A stretch of DNA of 64,000 nt from Streptomyces umbrinus (GCF_030817415.1 NZ_JAUSZI010000002.1:10205501-10269500), one strand, 5' to 3'; numbered from the stretch's first letter, positions 43,494-52,295 are shown. Notes: generated by a model not told the origin, from the sequence alone. Program-made: numbers and translations.

Positions 43494-45029
43494 TCAGTCG
43501 CCGATGGTGCAGGCGTGTCCGTTGAGGGTGTATCTCTCAGGGGCCGAGGTGTCGCCCGTGTGGTTGGCCAGGTAGCCGATCTCGACGCTGTCGCCCGGCG
43601 CGATCGTGCCGTTGTACGCGGCGTTGGCCGCGGTGACCATGTCGCCGTTCTGGACGAGGTCGGTGTTCCAGTCCGAGATGATCGTCTGGCCCAGGGCGAG
43701 GGGGAAGACGAGCTTCCAGCCGGAGACGGGTGTGGTGCCGGTGTTGGTGAGGGTGAGGTTCGCGGTCAGGCCGCCGCCCCAGGCGTTCGCGGTCTGGGTG
43801 ATCCGGCAGGCCGGCGCGACCCTCTCGAACGACACCCGGTGCAGTCCACCGGGCAGGTCGTTGACAACGTAGAGCTCCCCCTCCGACGTAGCGCCGAACG
43901 CCGTGACCTGGGTTGGCGTCTGCCCGATCTCCGCCTGGAGGTAGCCGCCCGCGCCGTCGTCGCGCAGCGCCCAGACGGTGGACGAGCAGTAGTCGGTGGC
44001 GATGTACGTGCCCCCGACCAGGTCCGCGAACTGCTTGCCGCGGTACACCTGCCCGCCGATGACCGCGCAGCTGCCGGTGCGCGGTGAGTAGGTGAAGACC
44101 GGATCGGTGAGCTCGGCGCCGCCCCCGCACTGGGCCTCGTCGAACACCACCAGCCCTTCGCGGCAGGACCAGCCGAGGTTTGCCCCGGGCTGCTCCGCGG
44201 GGCGCAGCCGGTCGATCTCCTCCCACCTGCCCTGACCGACGTCACCGATCCACAGCGAGCCGTCCGCGGGGTCGAAGGAGAACCGCCAGGGGTTGCGCAG
44301 CCCGTAGGTCCAGATCTCCGGGCGGGCTCCCGCGACGCCGACGAACGGATTGTCCCCGGGCACGCAGTACGCGAGGTCCCCGCAGCTCCGGCTCACGTCG
44401 ATGCGCAGGATCTTGCCCAGCAGGGTGTCCACCCGCTGCCCGGAGTCGAAGGGGTCTCCGGAACCGCCGCCGTCGCCGATGCTCCAGTACAGGTGGCTGT
44501 CGGGGCCGAAGGCGAGCTGGCCGCCGTTGTGGTTGCTGTACGTGGCGTGCTCCTGGGACAGCAGCGCCTTAAGGCTCGCGTCGTCGAGGTCGTACCGGGC
44601 CAGGGTCACCGCTCCATCCGGCAGCGCGGTGTACGCCAGATACACCTCCCTGCTGTCCAGGAAGTCGGGCGCCGTCGCGATGCCGAGCAGCCCGCGCTCG
44701 TTGCCCGACTCGTCCACCGCGGCCGTGATGTCGATGAGCGGGGTCTGCGCGAGGCCGGTGTCCGGGTGGTACACCCGCACGGTGCCGCGCTTCTCGGTGA
44801 TGAACAGCCGGCCCGAGCCGTCGTCGGGCGCGGCGATGGCGGTGGGGCGCTTCAGGCCGGAGGCGACCTGGGTGGTGTGCGCGGCGATCTCCGGCAGCGG
44901 TACGGACGACTCCGCGCCAGCGTCGGCGGGTCTCGAGGGCTCCAGCGGGGAGGCGGAGACTGCCGGAAGGGTCGAGAGGGACAGCAGTGAGGCGATCAGC
45001 AGGAGTATTGCCCAGCGTCGTTTCAGCAT
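43494..45029 (-). CDS. Secreted PQQ-type sugar dehydrogenase with C-terminal CBM2-like domain
   Basis: 511 aa. Signal peptide MLKRRWAILLLIASLLSLST up to the Ala-Ser-Pro region. Six-bladed glucose/sorbosone-dehydrogenase propeller: LKRPTAIAAPDDGSGRLFIT, NERGLLGIA, YSNHNGGQLAFGPDSHLYWS (with the His expected at the active site), RPEIWTYGLRNPWRFSFDP. After residue 400 a CBM2-type cellulose/chitin-binding module follows (CRITQTANAWGGGLTANLTL, SGWKLVFPL). It likely oxidises sugars outside the cell and can pass electrons on. It lies 288 bp downstream of the LPMO gene on the same strand, with a terminator between. Confidence 0.88.
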   Translation of the reverse strand: MLKRRWAILLLIASLLSLSTLPAVSASPLEPSRPADAGAESSVPLPEIAAHTTQVASGLKRPTAIAAPDDGSGRLFITEKRGTVRVYHPDTGLAQTPLIDITAAVDESGNERGLLGIATAPDFLDSREVYLAYTALPDGAVTLARYDLDDASLKALLSQEHATYSNHNGGQLAFGPDSHLYWSIGDGGGSGDPFDSGQRVDTLLGKILRIDVSRSCGDLAYCVPGDNPFVGVAGARPEIWTYGLRNPWRFSFDPADGSLWIGDVGQGRWEEIDRLRPAEQPGANLGWSCREGLVVFDEAQCGGGAELTDPVFTYSPRTGSCAVIGGQVYRGKQFADLVGGTYIATDYCSSTVWALRDDGAGGYLQAEIGQTPTQVTAFGATSEGELYVVNDLPGGLHRVSFERVAPACRITQTANAWGGGLTANLTLTNTGTTPVSGWKLVFPLALGQTIISDWNTDLVQNGDMVTAANAAYNGTIAPGDSVEIGYLANHTGDTSAPERYTLNGHACTIGD

Positions 45030-45147
45030 GTCGGCTCCACGGGCGAGGGAGAGCCGCCTCACGGACGGGAAGGAGTCGGCTCCACGGTCGAGTGAGTGCG
45101 GGCTTCATCCGGCGGGTGCGCGAGCACACCCGCCGACCGTCGCTGTG

Positions 45148-45190
45148 GCGCGGCCTCGAGGCGGCGACGTTCGCCGCCTCAAGGCCGCGC
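45148..45190 (-). terminator. Strong hairpin between LPMO and dehydrogenase genes
   Basis: Two 20-nt arms (45148-45167 and 45171-45190) pair with a single G-U-type mismatch around a 3-nt loop. Arms start GCGCGGCCTC and end AAGGCCGCGC. Lying after the LPMO stop and before the dehydrogenase start, it should end or strongly attenuate the LPMO transcript, so the dehydrogenase may have its own promoter. Confidence 0.8.
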
Positions 45191-45316
45191 CTGGTGTCAG
45201 GGCCTCTCCAGCGGATCATGCCGCGGTAAGCGACGGCCCCTTGCGGGACCGCACCGGCGGGTACTGCACCCGGTGCTGCGACACGATCCACCGGACAGGC
45301 CCAAAGGGGATGGGGA

Positions 45317-46312
45317 TCACGGTCGGGCGTCGGCCTGCGGACGGCGCCGTCCGCGGTGGAACGCCGCACCCGCGACGCAGGCCACCAGGACCGCGGCTCC
45401 CGCCAGCGAGCCGGCCAGCGCGGTGAGCGGCGAGCCGCTCGTTGCCTCGCCGGCGGCGTTCACCGCGTCCACGTCCGGCGCCGCGGCGGCATGCGTCCCG
45501 TGCCCGGTGTGAGCCGCCGCTGCCTGGATGCCGGTGGAGTCCGCCGCCTTCGCGGCGATCGCGTCGGCCGTCGTCCGGCCACCGCCCAGACCCGTGACCT
45601 CGCCCTGGCCGCCGTCGAAGGCGACGTCGGAGCAGGAGAAGAAGTTCTCATTGCTGTCCGAACGGATCCACTGGACGAAGAGCATGTGCGGACCGGACCG
45701 CGCCGGCAGCCGCAGGTCCCAGTAGTAGTGGCCGCCCACGCTACCCGGGCCACTCGTCTGCGGCGGGTCGGTGACGGTCTGCAGATGCGTCAGGTCACCC
45801 CATGCCAGGGGAGTGGTGGGCGACCAGCCGTTCTTGGTGATGTACACCTCGAACTTGCCCGGGTGGTGTGCCCAGTTGCTGTAGTTGATCTGGATGCTCG
45901 AGCCCGAGGTGAGGTGCGTCTTCGGCCAGTCCGTGCGGGCCGCGTTGTAGGGGGAGAAGTTGTACGGGCTCCTGTCGCCGGCGCTGCAGAGCTTCCCGTC
46001 AGGGACGTAGCCCACACTCCTGCCACCGGCGTTGGAGTCCAGCACGGCGAACCAGTTGTACAGCGGCGTGGTGCCGGCCCCCTGGACGGCGGCGCGACAG
46101 GCCGGGTTGGAGGGCATCTGGGTCGATTCGTTCTGGAGCAGGTCCAGGTAGCAGAGATACGTGCGCGAGCCGGGCCCCATGGCGACGCCGTGCGCCGCCG
46201 CCGGGGAGGGCAGCGAGGCCACGGCGAGGGCCAGTAACACGGCTCCCAGCAGGGCGAATAAGCGGTGGAAGCGGAGCCGCTTCCGGCTCCGGCCGACGTA
46301 TCCGATGATCAT
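45317..46312 (-). CDS. AA10 lytic polysaccharide monooxygenase with C-terminal membrane anchor
   Basis: 331 aa. Signal peptide with RKRLRFHRLF then LLGAVLLALAVASLPSPAAA, with cleavage expected before HGVAMGPGSR, which exposes the N-terminal copper-binding His. The second His is in NWAHHPGKFEVYITKNG, and the axial Phe in NENFFSCSDVAF. After about residue 240 an Ala-rich linker and one transmembrane helix (LAGSLAGAAVLVACVAGAAF) with a basic tail anchor it at the cell surface. The enzyme cleaves cellulose or chitin oxidatively and needs an electron donor. The ATG is preceded by GGAGGAGA. A CebR operator lies about 170 nt upstream. Confidence 0.93.
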   Translation of the reverse strand: MIIGYVGRSRKRLRFHRLFALLGAVLLALAVASLPSPAAAHGVAMGPGSRTYLCYLDLLQNESTQMPSNPACRAAVQGAGTTPLYNWFAVLDSNAGGRSVGYVPDGKLCSAGDRSPYNFSPYNAARTDWPKTHLTSGSSIQINYSNWAHHPGKFEVYITKNGWSPTTPLAWGDLTHLQTVTDPPQTSGPGSVGGHYYWDLRLPARSGPHMLFVQWIRSDSNENFFSCSDVAFDGGQGEVTGLGGGRTTADAIAAKAADSTGIQAAAAHTGHGTHAAAAPDVDAVNAAGEATSGSPLTALAGSLAGAAVLVACVAGAAFHRGRRRPQADARP

Positions 46313-46483
46313 GTGGGGGATCTCCTCCGCGGTGACGCGGCACGGCGGGCAGCCGACCGGCATCGGCGCGCAGACGTCAGGTCGGCCGAGCGGCGACTCG
46401 CCCGCCGAACCGCCCGACTGTAGAAGTGCCGCGCACCCACCAAGGCACCCGGCCGGCCAGGGACCGGATCGCCGTAAGGCGAA

Positions 46484-46497
46484 TGGGAGCGCTCCCA
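46484..46497. promoter_or_regulatory. CebR operator
   Basis: TGGGAGCGCTCCCA, a perfect 14-bp palindrome identical to the CebR (cellobiose-responsive LacI-family repressor) box of Streptomyces. It is 172 nt upstream of the LPMO start. It implies induction of the LPMO by cello-oligosaccharides. Confidence 0.9.
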
Positions 46498-46519
46498 TAC
46501 CATAGTGGCCAGCGGGACA

Positions 46520-46790
46520 TCCGTGAATGCCCCCGTCGCATCCTCTTCTCCCCTGCCGAAGGCGGCCGGCTCGTACGCTTCCTGCCTCCTGGGAGCGCAG
46601 GAGTACGAGTGGGTCCAGACCAGGGCGAGGAAGCCGCCGTAGACGGCCGAGACGAGGGTGGCGGGTATGAAGGTCCCGTACACGGTGGCTTGCGGGCCCT
46701 TGCCGCTAGCCACCGACCGCGATCAGGACGAGTACGGCGGTGTAGATCCACACCACGGCGGGAGTCGGTGTCGGGTACACAGGGTCAGCC
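46520..46790 (-). other. Possible remnant of a small membrane protein
   Basis: Two hydrophobic stretches in different frames (AVVWIYTAVLVLIAVGG, ending at 46706; then TFIPATLVSAVYGGFLALVW) look like one two-span membrane protein broken by a frameshift. No start or family is convincing. Between here and 46880 nothing else is seen. Confidence 0.3.
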
Positions 46791-46879
46791 GCACCACCCC
46801 GGCCACCAGCGTGGCGGCGACCACGACGTGCCAGGTCAGCCGACCAACCCGAGCAGGTGCCAACCACGATGACCAAACG

Positions 46880-47103
46880 GCGCCAACTATCGAGACCAGA
46901 GTGGAGCATCGAGCCTGCTCGGCGGACCCCGCTGGTGTCATCTACCTCGACCAGTCACAGCTGCGATTTCGCTGGTGGAGCACCTGGTTCGGGCCTCGGA
47001 GCCGCCAACTACCGTGAACAGGTCCCGCCAACTGTGATGAACAGAAACGCAATGACCTGCGAGGAGTCCGCGGGCCATCCGCCAACTATCGCGAACGGTC
47101 ACA
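46880..47103. repeat. Right end of the cassette: four inverted copies of the end motif
   Basis: CGCCAACTATCGAGACCAG (about 46880), GCCGCCAACTACCGTGAACA (47001-47020), CCGCCAACTGTGATGAACA (47025-47043) and CCGCCAACTATCGCGAACGG (47089-47108 region, ending in TCACA at 47103) are variants of one motif. Multiple end repeats of this sort are transposase-binding sites in IS21 elements. The outermost copy supplies the TAG stop of the neighbouring gene. Confidence 0.8.
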
Positions 47104-47973
47104 TGCGGCCAGCCGGTCAGCGCGCGCGGCCGCCGTCGTGGCCCGGCGCCGGGCCTCACGTGCCTGGCGGTCGGCTTCCCGCGCCCTTTCTCGGGCCGCG
47201 CGGTCGTCCACGCGGGCCTTTCGCAACTCCTCCTCGGCCCGTTCGAGCTCTGCGGTCAGGGCGGTGACGCGCTGCTGCCGTTCGTCCAGCCGCTGCCTGG
47301 CATCCCGTGCCTGATGTCCGGCGGCCCCTGCCTCCTCCTCGCGCGCTCGGGCTTCGCGGTCGCTCTCCTCGGCCGCCCGCCGGGCGTCGTCCAGTTGCCC
47401 TCGGCGTCGCTCCGACACAGCAGGTGAGGCGGATGTCTGGGCAGGTGACGGCGATACCGGACGGCCTGGAGGGCTGGAGCGCCGTGGCGGTGCCGTGGCG
47501 GCAGGGAAGCCGGCTGCCGGGGCGAGCGGCTTGACGAGCCGGCCCGCGGCCCACTGCCGGGCGGCGTCGGGATCGCCGAGCACCGCCTGAAGGGTTTCCT
47601 GGATCTCGCGCTGGGCTTCATCGCCGATGGGGCGGCCGGCCCGCGCGGCGAGCTGCGCGGCCTGCCGCGACAGCGCGCCGACAAGCAGCCGCTGCTGGTG
47701 GGCGAGGTCACGCAGCTGCTCACCGTCCAGCTCCTGGTGGGCCTGCCGCAGGGCCTCGCCCAGGCCGGTCAGGGACTGGACCTGGTCGGGCTGCTCACGG
47801 ACCAGCAGGTTGCTGGCCCAGGCGGACATGCTGGGGCGGCGCAGGCGGCCGATCTGTTCGGAGAGCCTGCGGTCACCGGCCGTGCGGGCCGCCGCCGCGC
47901 GCTCGGCGCGGGCGGCGATGAACTCATCCGGTCGCAGCCCGTACAGCTCGTCGGCGACAGCATCCAGGTCCAC
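47086..47973 (-). CDS. Coiled-coil hypothetical protein, C-terminus altered by insertion
   Basis: 295 aa from GTG 47973 after GGGAGGA. The conserved-looking N-terminus (LDAVADELYGLRPDEFIAAR, RRPSMSAWASNLLVREQPDQ) is followed by a long Ala/Arg/Glu coiled coil (RRGQLDDARRAAEESDREAR onwards). Such proteins are often found beside ligase genes in Streptomyces. The stop TAG and last residues (CDRSR) come from the terminal repeat of the 42719-47103 element, so the native end was a few residues different. Function unknown. Confidence 0.7.
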   Translation of the reverse strand: MDLDAVADELYGLRPDEFIAARAERAAAARTAGDRRLSEQIGRLRRPSMSAWASNLLVREQPDQVQSLTGLGEALRQAHQELDGEQLRDLAHQQRLLVGALSRQAAQLAARAGRPIGDEAQREIQETLQAVLGDPDAARQWAAGRLVKPLAPAAGFPAATAPPRRSSPPGRPVSPSPAQTSASPAVSERRRGQLDDARRAAEESDREARAREEEAGAAGHQARDARQRLDERQQRVTALTAELERAEEELRKARVDDRAARERAREADRQAREARRRATTAAARADRLAACDRSR

Positions 47974-48032
47974 CAGCGTCCTCCCAGCAGACGACGGAAC
48001 CTGGGTCGATTTTCTCACTTTTGAGTGCTTAT

Positions 48033-48395
48033 ATGGTGATTGTGCTGGTGCCGCCGTTGGAGCCGATGCTCGCCCGGGCCGTCCCGCGCCTGCCGGGACC
48101 GCACATGCTTCCCGGCGCCACGCGGTTCGAGCCGAAGTACGACGGTTCTCCGCCTGCTGGTGTTCTGCGAGGCGGGCCGGGTGTTCCTGCAGTCCCGCAA
48201 CCTGCGTGACCTGACCGCCGCGTTCCCGGAGATCGCCGAAGCGGCCGTCGCGCTCGGCGAGGACGTGGTGATCGACGGCGAGGCCGTCATCCACATCGAG
48301 GGCCGGCTCGATTTCGGTGCGCTGCAGCGGCGTACGAACCGTCGACCGCGGACCGTCGCCGAACTGGCCCGGCAGCAGCCGGCCCATCTCATTAG
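48033..48395 (+). pseudogene. ATP-dependent DNA ligase, 5' fragment with frameshift
   Basis: From ATG 48033: PPLEPMLARAVPRLPGPHML and RFEPKYDG (the active-site Lys motif), then one extra base near 48,151 (removing a C restores GFRLLVF). The +1 frame continues FCEAGRVFLQSRNLRDLTAA and VVIDGEAVIHIEGRLDFGAL to ELARQQPAHLI. At about 48,393 homology stops at an insertion and resumes at about 50,793. It is divergent from the coiled-coil gene. Confidence 0.75.
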
Positions 48396-48546
48396 TGGAG
48401 TACGCGCGGGTTCCCGGGAGCCGACCGGTGACCGCGAGTCAGCATTTCAGCAGGTAGATCGACCCTTGGTGGCTCTTCACTCGCTGGTGTGAGATCTCAG
48501 CAGTAACTCGCAGATTCTGCGAGCGATCACCGTAATCTGCGGTTTT

Positions 48547-48735
48547 GTGCCAGATTTCGAAAGTCGCGTGCTAACGCTCGTGCGCCCCGGGACGGTGGCG
48601 CCCGTGCCGGTGGACCCTGCCGCGGTGAGCTGCTGCGGGCACCTACTGACCACCCGGGGCCTCAACAGCCTCTACCCCGAGGCCGCAGCTCGCGTCCTGG
48701 CGCGACCCGCCCCGCGGAGCCAGTTCGACCTCTGA
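48547..48735 (+). other. Small ORF inside the insertion in the ligase gene
   Basis: A 62-codon GTG frame (PDFESRVLTLVRPGTVAPVP; LYPEAAARVLARPAPRSQFD) with no ribosome site and no recognised family. The stretch 48396-48794 holds nothing else I can support. Confidence 0.25.
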
Positions 48736-48794
48736 GTATCGCGGCCGCGCAATTTGACGTCGGTGGCCCGGCGGGTGCCGGGATCCGGACGGCT

Positions 48795-50504
48795 CTACGC
48801 CCGCAAGGCCACTGCGATGAGTTCATGGATACTCGAGACGTGGCAGAGGTCTCCCACCGGCTGTGCGGCCGAGGAGTCGACCGGCACGTACGGGACGAAG
48901 GGCATTACGACCAGACCTTCGAGCGTGCATCCGTCAGGCAGGTCCACCCCGAGCGCGGATGGACGCCGGCGGATCCTCTCGAGGTAGCCGTTCCACTGCT
49001 CGCTCGCCGCCACCGCCTTGCGCGCGATCCTCCTGACAGCGTCGTAGGTACCGACCGCGTAGTCGGGCCCGGCTTGGAATGCCTTCGCGCTGATCAGCCA
49101 CAGGGCCCCTGTGTGGAAGGCGACGGCGTCGATGTCCGTGATCACATTGCCGTTCTCGTCCTTGACCTTCTTGCCGATCACCGAGCGCAGCGCGCCGGTC
49201 GGCTTCCAGGGCGTGGTGTCGATCGCCGTCTGCGCGGCGGCTTCGAACGAGCTGCCCCATTCGTTGGCCGCGGCCCCTTCCCTGGCCCGCTCGAAGCTGC
49301 GCATCAGCAACGAGGTGGCGCCCGTGAGATCGACAACAAAGTAGCGCCCGACCGGCAGCACCACCCGCTCGCGGGCCAGCAGCGTGATCACTCCGCGAAC
49401 CGTCGCGCCCACGCGCCAGGATGAGCCGAGCAGTTCGGGCAGCGCCGGACCGTCCTCCAAGCGAGCGATGAACCAGTCGCGCGGGCAGCGCAGATAGCCG
49501 TACTGGGACCATTCTCCCGGAACGGACTTCCAGGTTGCTCCGTGATCCGCGAGATAGGTCCAAGCCGCTGAAAGGACCGCGGCAGCGGCCTGGGTCTCCA
49601 GGGTCAGGCCGACGCCGCTGGAGAAGGCCGCGGGCGCGAGGTCCTCGACGTTCGTGCCGAGAGGGAAGACTGGGCCGTATTTCTGAAGCAGTCGTGCGAG
49701 GTCATCGCGCGAGACGAGGTCTTCGCCGCGCAGGTCCGCCCAGGTGATGATGTTCGCAGACTCGCGGCGATCCGTAACCTGTCTCGGGAACGAGCCCAGG
49801 TCATTACCGCGGCCTCCGGCGAAGTTCAGCCGGCCGTCGTAGAGCAAGATCGCACGCTCAACGGTGTCGTCCGTGTCGGCAACCTCCGGAATCAGGTGCG
49901 GTCCACCGAGCCTGAGACTCTGGCCCTTGGCCACGCGCCTACGGGCGTTGTGCACGTTGAACAGCAGCATCCCGACCGAGCACAACTCGTCCAGGTCGGT
50001 CAGGGCCTGGGGGGCAAGCCACCACCGGCTCGTAATCAGCTCGGCCGACCTGGACGGGCGACTGCTGGACCCCACCTCACTCAGGGCGAACGACAACACG
50101 GCCGCGGAGATCGAGGCACGGGCGGCAGGCAGCAGATCCGCAGGGTTGATCCGACTCGTGATTACCAGCCAGCTGAACGCGGAACGTCGATCAGCGATCT
50201 GCCGCAACTGAACACGCAGCGCGTCATGCAGCAGGGTCAGCTGGTTCCATCCGGCCTCGCCCGCCAGGACATCGCTTGTGTCGATGCCGATCCGCTGTGC
50301 CTCGGTGGCAGCCCACTCCTGCCACTTCGCCATGAACCGCAGCATGAACACGCCCCGATTCGCCTCGACGAACGGCGCCTTGAGGATCCAGGCGGGGAAA
50401 TCGCGGCGCAGCCGAGGGCGCATGGTCCCGCCGAGCAGGTCTTCAAACGCGTCCACCACATCCTGGCCGAAGGGATGAGGGTACTGCCCGTCCGCCACGC
50501 GCAT
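48795..50504 (-). CDS. Nuclease-like protein within the ligase insertion
   Basis: A 569-aa protein from an ATG after GGGGAAAG. Most of it is unrecognised helical sequence. The C-terminal 180 residues have the outline of a restriction-endonuclease-like fold: EAAAQTAIDTTPWKPTG, DIDAVAFHTGALWLISAKAF (D-x-D, then S-A-K where E-x-K is usual) and a helix VRRIARKAVAASEQWN. It may be a restriction or defence nuclease or an inactive relative. It sits in DNA that interrupts a ligase gene; 50505-50792 upstream has no gene. Confidence 0.5.
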   Translation of the reverse strand: MRVADGQYPHPFGQDVVDAFEDLLGGTMRPRLRRDFPAWILKAPFVEANRGVFMLRFMAKWQEWAATEAQRIGIDTSDVLAGEAGWNQLTLLHDALRVQLRQIADRRSAFSWLVITSRINPADLLPAARASISAAVLSFALSEVGSSSRPSRSAELITSRWWLAPQALTDLDELCSVGMLLFNVHNARRRVAKGQSLRLGGPHLIPEVADTDDTVERAILLYDGRLNFAGGRGNDLGSFPRQVTDRRESANIITWADLRGEDLVSRDDLARLLQKYGPVFPLGTNVEDLAPAAFSSGVGLTLETQAAAAVLSAAWTYLADHGATWKSVPGEWSQYGYLRCPRDWFIARLEDGPALPELLGSSWRVGATVRGVITLLARERVVLPVGRYFVVDLTGATSLLMRSFERAREGAAANEWGSSFEAAAQTAIDTTPWKPTGALRSVIGKKVKDENGNVITDIDAVAFHTGALWLISAKAFQAGPDYAVGTYDAVRRIARKAVAASEQWNGYLERIRRRPSALGVDLPDGCTLEGLVVMPFVPYVPVDSSAAQPVGDLCHVSSIHELIAVALRA

Positions 50505-50792
50505 GTTCGAATCTTTCCCCGCTGCAACCGCCAATTGCCCTGTGCAACCGCAGGTTACTGGGCCTTAGGCGACGGTGCGACAGGGTTCGCGTGGCGGACG
50601 ACTTTGTGCTGGCCGAGGTTGGTCTGCGATCACCGCGCGCACCCGGGCTCCGGCAATTCTTCGTGCCTCAGCACCAGCCACCACGTGGTGCCACGCTGCC
50701 CCGTAAGCCAACCCGTACGCGTCTCCAGCGCTGATGCGGGGTTCACTTACGGGTTCCTCTGCTTCGTGGCTCAGGATTCTAGGAACTCGCGC

Positions 50793-51010
50793 GGTTACGC
50801 CTTCGACCTGCTCCACCACGCGGGCACCGAGTTGCTCACCCCCTCTGGCCGTATCGCGAACGCCGCGCTGCCTTGGAGTCGCTCTTCCGGGGCCACGAAC
50901 TGCGATCACCGTGGGCGCTGACGCCCGCGACTGCCGACCCGGACGAGGCTCAGGCGTGGATGCGGCAGTGGGCATCGGCCGGCGTGGAGGGGATCGTCTT
51001 CAACGTCGCC
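50793..51010 (+). pseudogene. ATP-dependent DNA ligase, central fragment
   Basis: The ligase frame resumes as YAFDLLHHAGTELLT, then after a shift near 50,845 as WPYRERRAALESLFRGHELR, WALTPATADPDEAQAWMRQW and ASAGVEGIVF, where the next catalytic Lys is absent because homology ends at about 51,005. It fits directly after the 48033-48395 fragment. The following 51,011-51,316 shows no gene. Confidence 0.75.
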
Positions 51011-51316
51011 CACGTGGTGCGAGCGACGCCGCCCCTTCATCTTCTTCAACGGCATGACGAAGCGTGCTCCTTTGACGAATGCGCGCCCCACGGCCCCGGG
51101 AATGGCCGGCGGGCGCGACCGAGATCATGGCAACGACTTCCGGTCTCGCGGCGCCAGCGGCCACGCTTCAGAACCGCCGCGGATGCGGTGGCGATGATGG
51201 CACACCTGCGCTGGCCAAGGTCATCCATTCCGTCCATGGCCGGAGTCTGGCCACCGCGCGGAGCGTTGACACCGATGTGGCGGGTGGAGAGATCCACCCA
51301 GCAGGTGTGGGGCTCG

Positions 51317-51898
51317 TCAGTTGCGATCAGCGCGCCGGCGGGCGAGAGCCGCCGTGACCGGGTTGTAGTTGATCTGGCCACACCACAGGAGGGAGGGGTG
51401 GGGTTCGCTGTGGCGCCGGACCGCCTCCGCCAGAGTGCGCCATCCGACCTGGGGCAGTGAGATGCGGTAGCGGAGTCGGGGCAGTTCTGGTGCCAGAGGT
51501 TCGTCATCGCGGATCAGGGCACGCAGGACGGGGTCGCGGTCATCAGCCGGACCGCGGGGGACCACCTCCAGCGATACGGCCTGTGCGGTGTAGTACACGC
51601 CGATGCCGGCCACCGATTGCCACTGGATGACCTGCATGGCACGGCCGTTGTGCACCCACAGTCCGGTGTGGTCCGCGGCGATCTTCTGGTGCCGCTGCCG
51701 CCATGCGACCACCAGTAGCAGTACGCCGAGCGCGCCAACCCCCACCATGACCACTACCGCCGCGGAGACCCGGCCTGTCACCAGTCCGGCGACTCCCGCG
51801 ACCCCCAGGAGGAGTGGGATGGCAGCTGCAATCAGGAGGCCCAGCACGGTTCGGCGGCCGGCATGGAGCACGGTGGCATGAGGGGATGGAGAAGGCAT
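51317..51898 (-). CDS. Two-span membrane protein with PH-like domain
   Basis: 193 aa. There are two adjacent hydrophobic helices near the N-terminus (VLGLLIAAAIPLLLGVAGVA; AAVVVMVGVGALGVLLLVVA), then a soluble domain starting AADHTGLWVHNGRAMQVIQW and QSVAGIGVYYT, which resembles bacterial PH-like domains. Function unknown. Its start is 14 bp from the IS5-like element, so its promoter may be disrupted. Confidence 0.65.
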   Translation of the reverse strand: MPSPSPHATVLHAGRRTVLGLLIAAAIPLLLGVAGVAGLVTGRVSAAVVVMVGVGALGVLLLVVAWRQRHQKIAADHTGLWVHNGRAMQVIQWQSVAGIGVYYTAQAVSLEVVPRGPADDRDPVLRALIRDDEPLAPELPRLRYRISLPQVGWRTLAEAVRRHSEPHPSLLWCGQINYNPVTAALARRRADRN

Positions 51899-51946
51899 GA
51901 CACGGGAGTTTAGACGTCATCTCATTTGGGTGACTAGACTTGTGGC

Positions 51947-52295
51947 GTGTCAAAGATCGTTGAGCGGCTGGTGCCGGACGAGTTGTGGGAGCTGTTCCAG
52001 CAGGTGGTGCCCGAGGCGCCGTCGCGACCTCAGGGTGGTGGCCGGCGTCGGCACGGCGACCGTGAAGTGCTGGCCGCGATCGTCTTCGTGGCGACCTCGG
52101 GCTGCACGTGGCAGCAGGTGCCGACCGCCTCGTTCGGCCCGTCCGGCGCGACGGCCCATCGACGCTTCACCGAGTGGACGAAGGCCCGTGTGTGGGCCAA
52201 ACTCCACCGCCTGGTCCTCGATGAACTCGGATCCCGCGGCGAGCTGGACTGGTCCCGGTGTGCGATCGACTCGGTCAACATGCGGGCCCTGAAAA
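51947..52295 (+). pseudogene. IS5-family transposase, N-terminal part (frame A)
   Basis: From GTG 51947: SKIVERLVPDELWELFQQVV, HGDREVLAAIVFVATSGCTW and WSRCAIDSVNMRALK, the last containing the first catalytic Asp. It stops at the nested insertion. In the uninterrupted element this frame would end just after AAAAGGGGGAGCTGA. Confidence 0.85.

Larger units (their letters stand above)
42719..47103. mobile_element. Transposase-less IS21-type cassette carrying an LPMO and a sugar dehydrogenase
   Basis: A 4385-bp segment with inverted ends: left TGTGACTGTTCGCGGTAGTT, right (reverse complement) TGTGACCGTTCGCGATAGTT, both then GGCGG. The motif is repeated inside both ends, once more at the left (42745-42763) and three more times at the right (near 46880, 47002 and 47025). 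It is flanked by TGCGG duplications. This is the same architecture as the intact IS21-like element at 27224-30462, but no istA or istB is present. Cargo: CBM2-linked PQQ-type dehydrogenase, AA10 LPMO and a CebR operator. It would need transposition proteins from another element. Confidence 0.8.

Noticed and set aside
42719-47103. Two unrelated IS end remnants rather than one element
   Set aside because: Ends are inverted, share motif order and are bordered by identical TGCGG copies, which fits one insertion better; still worth confirming.
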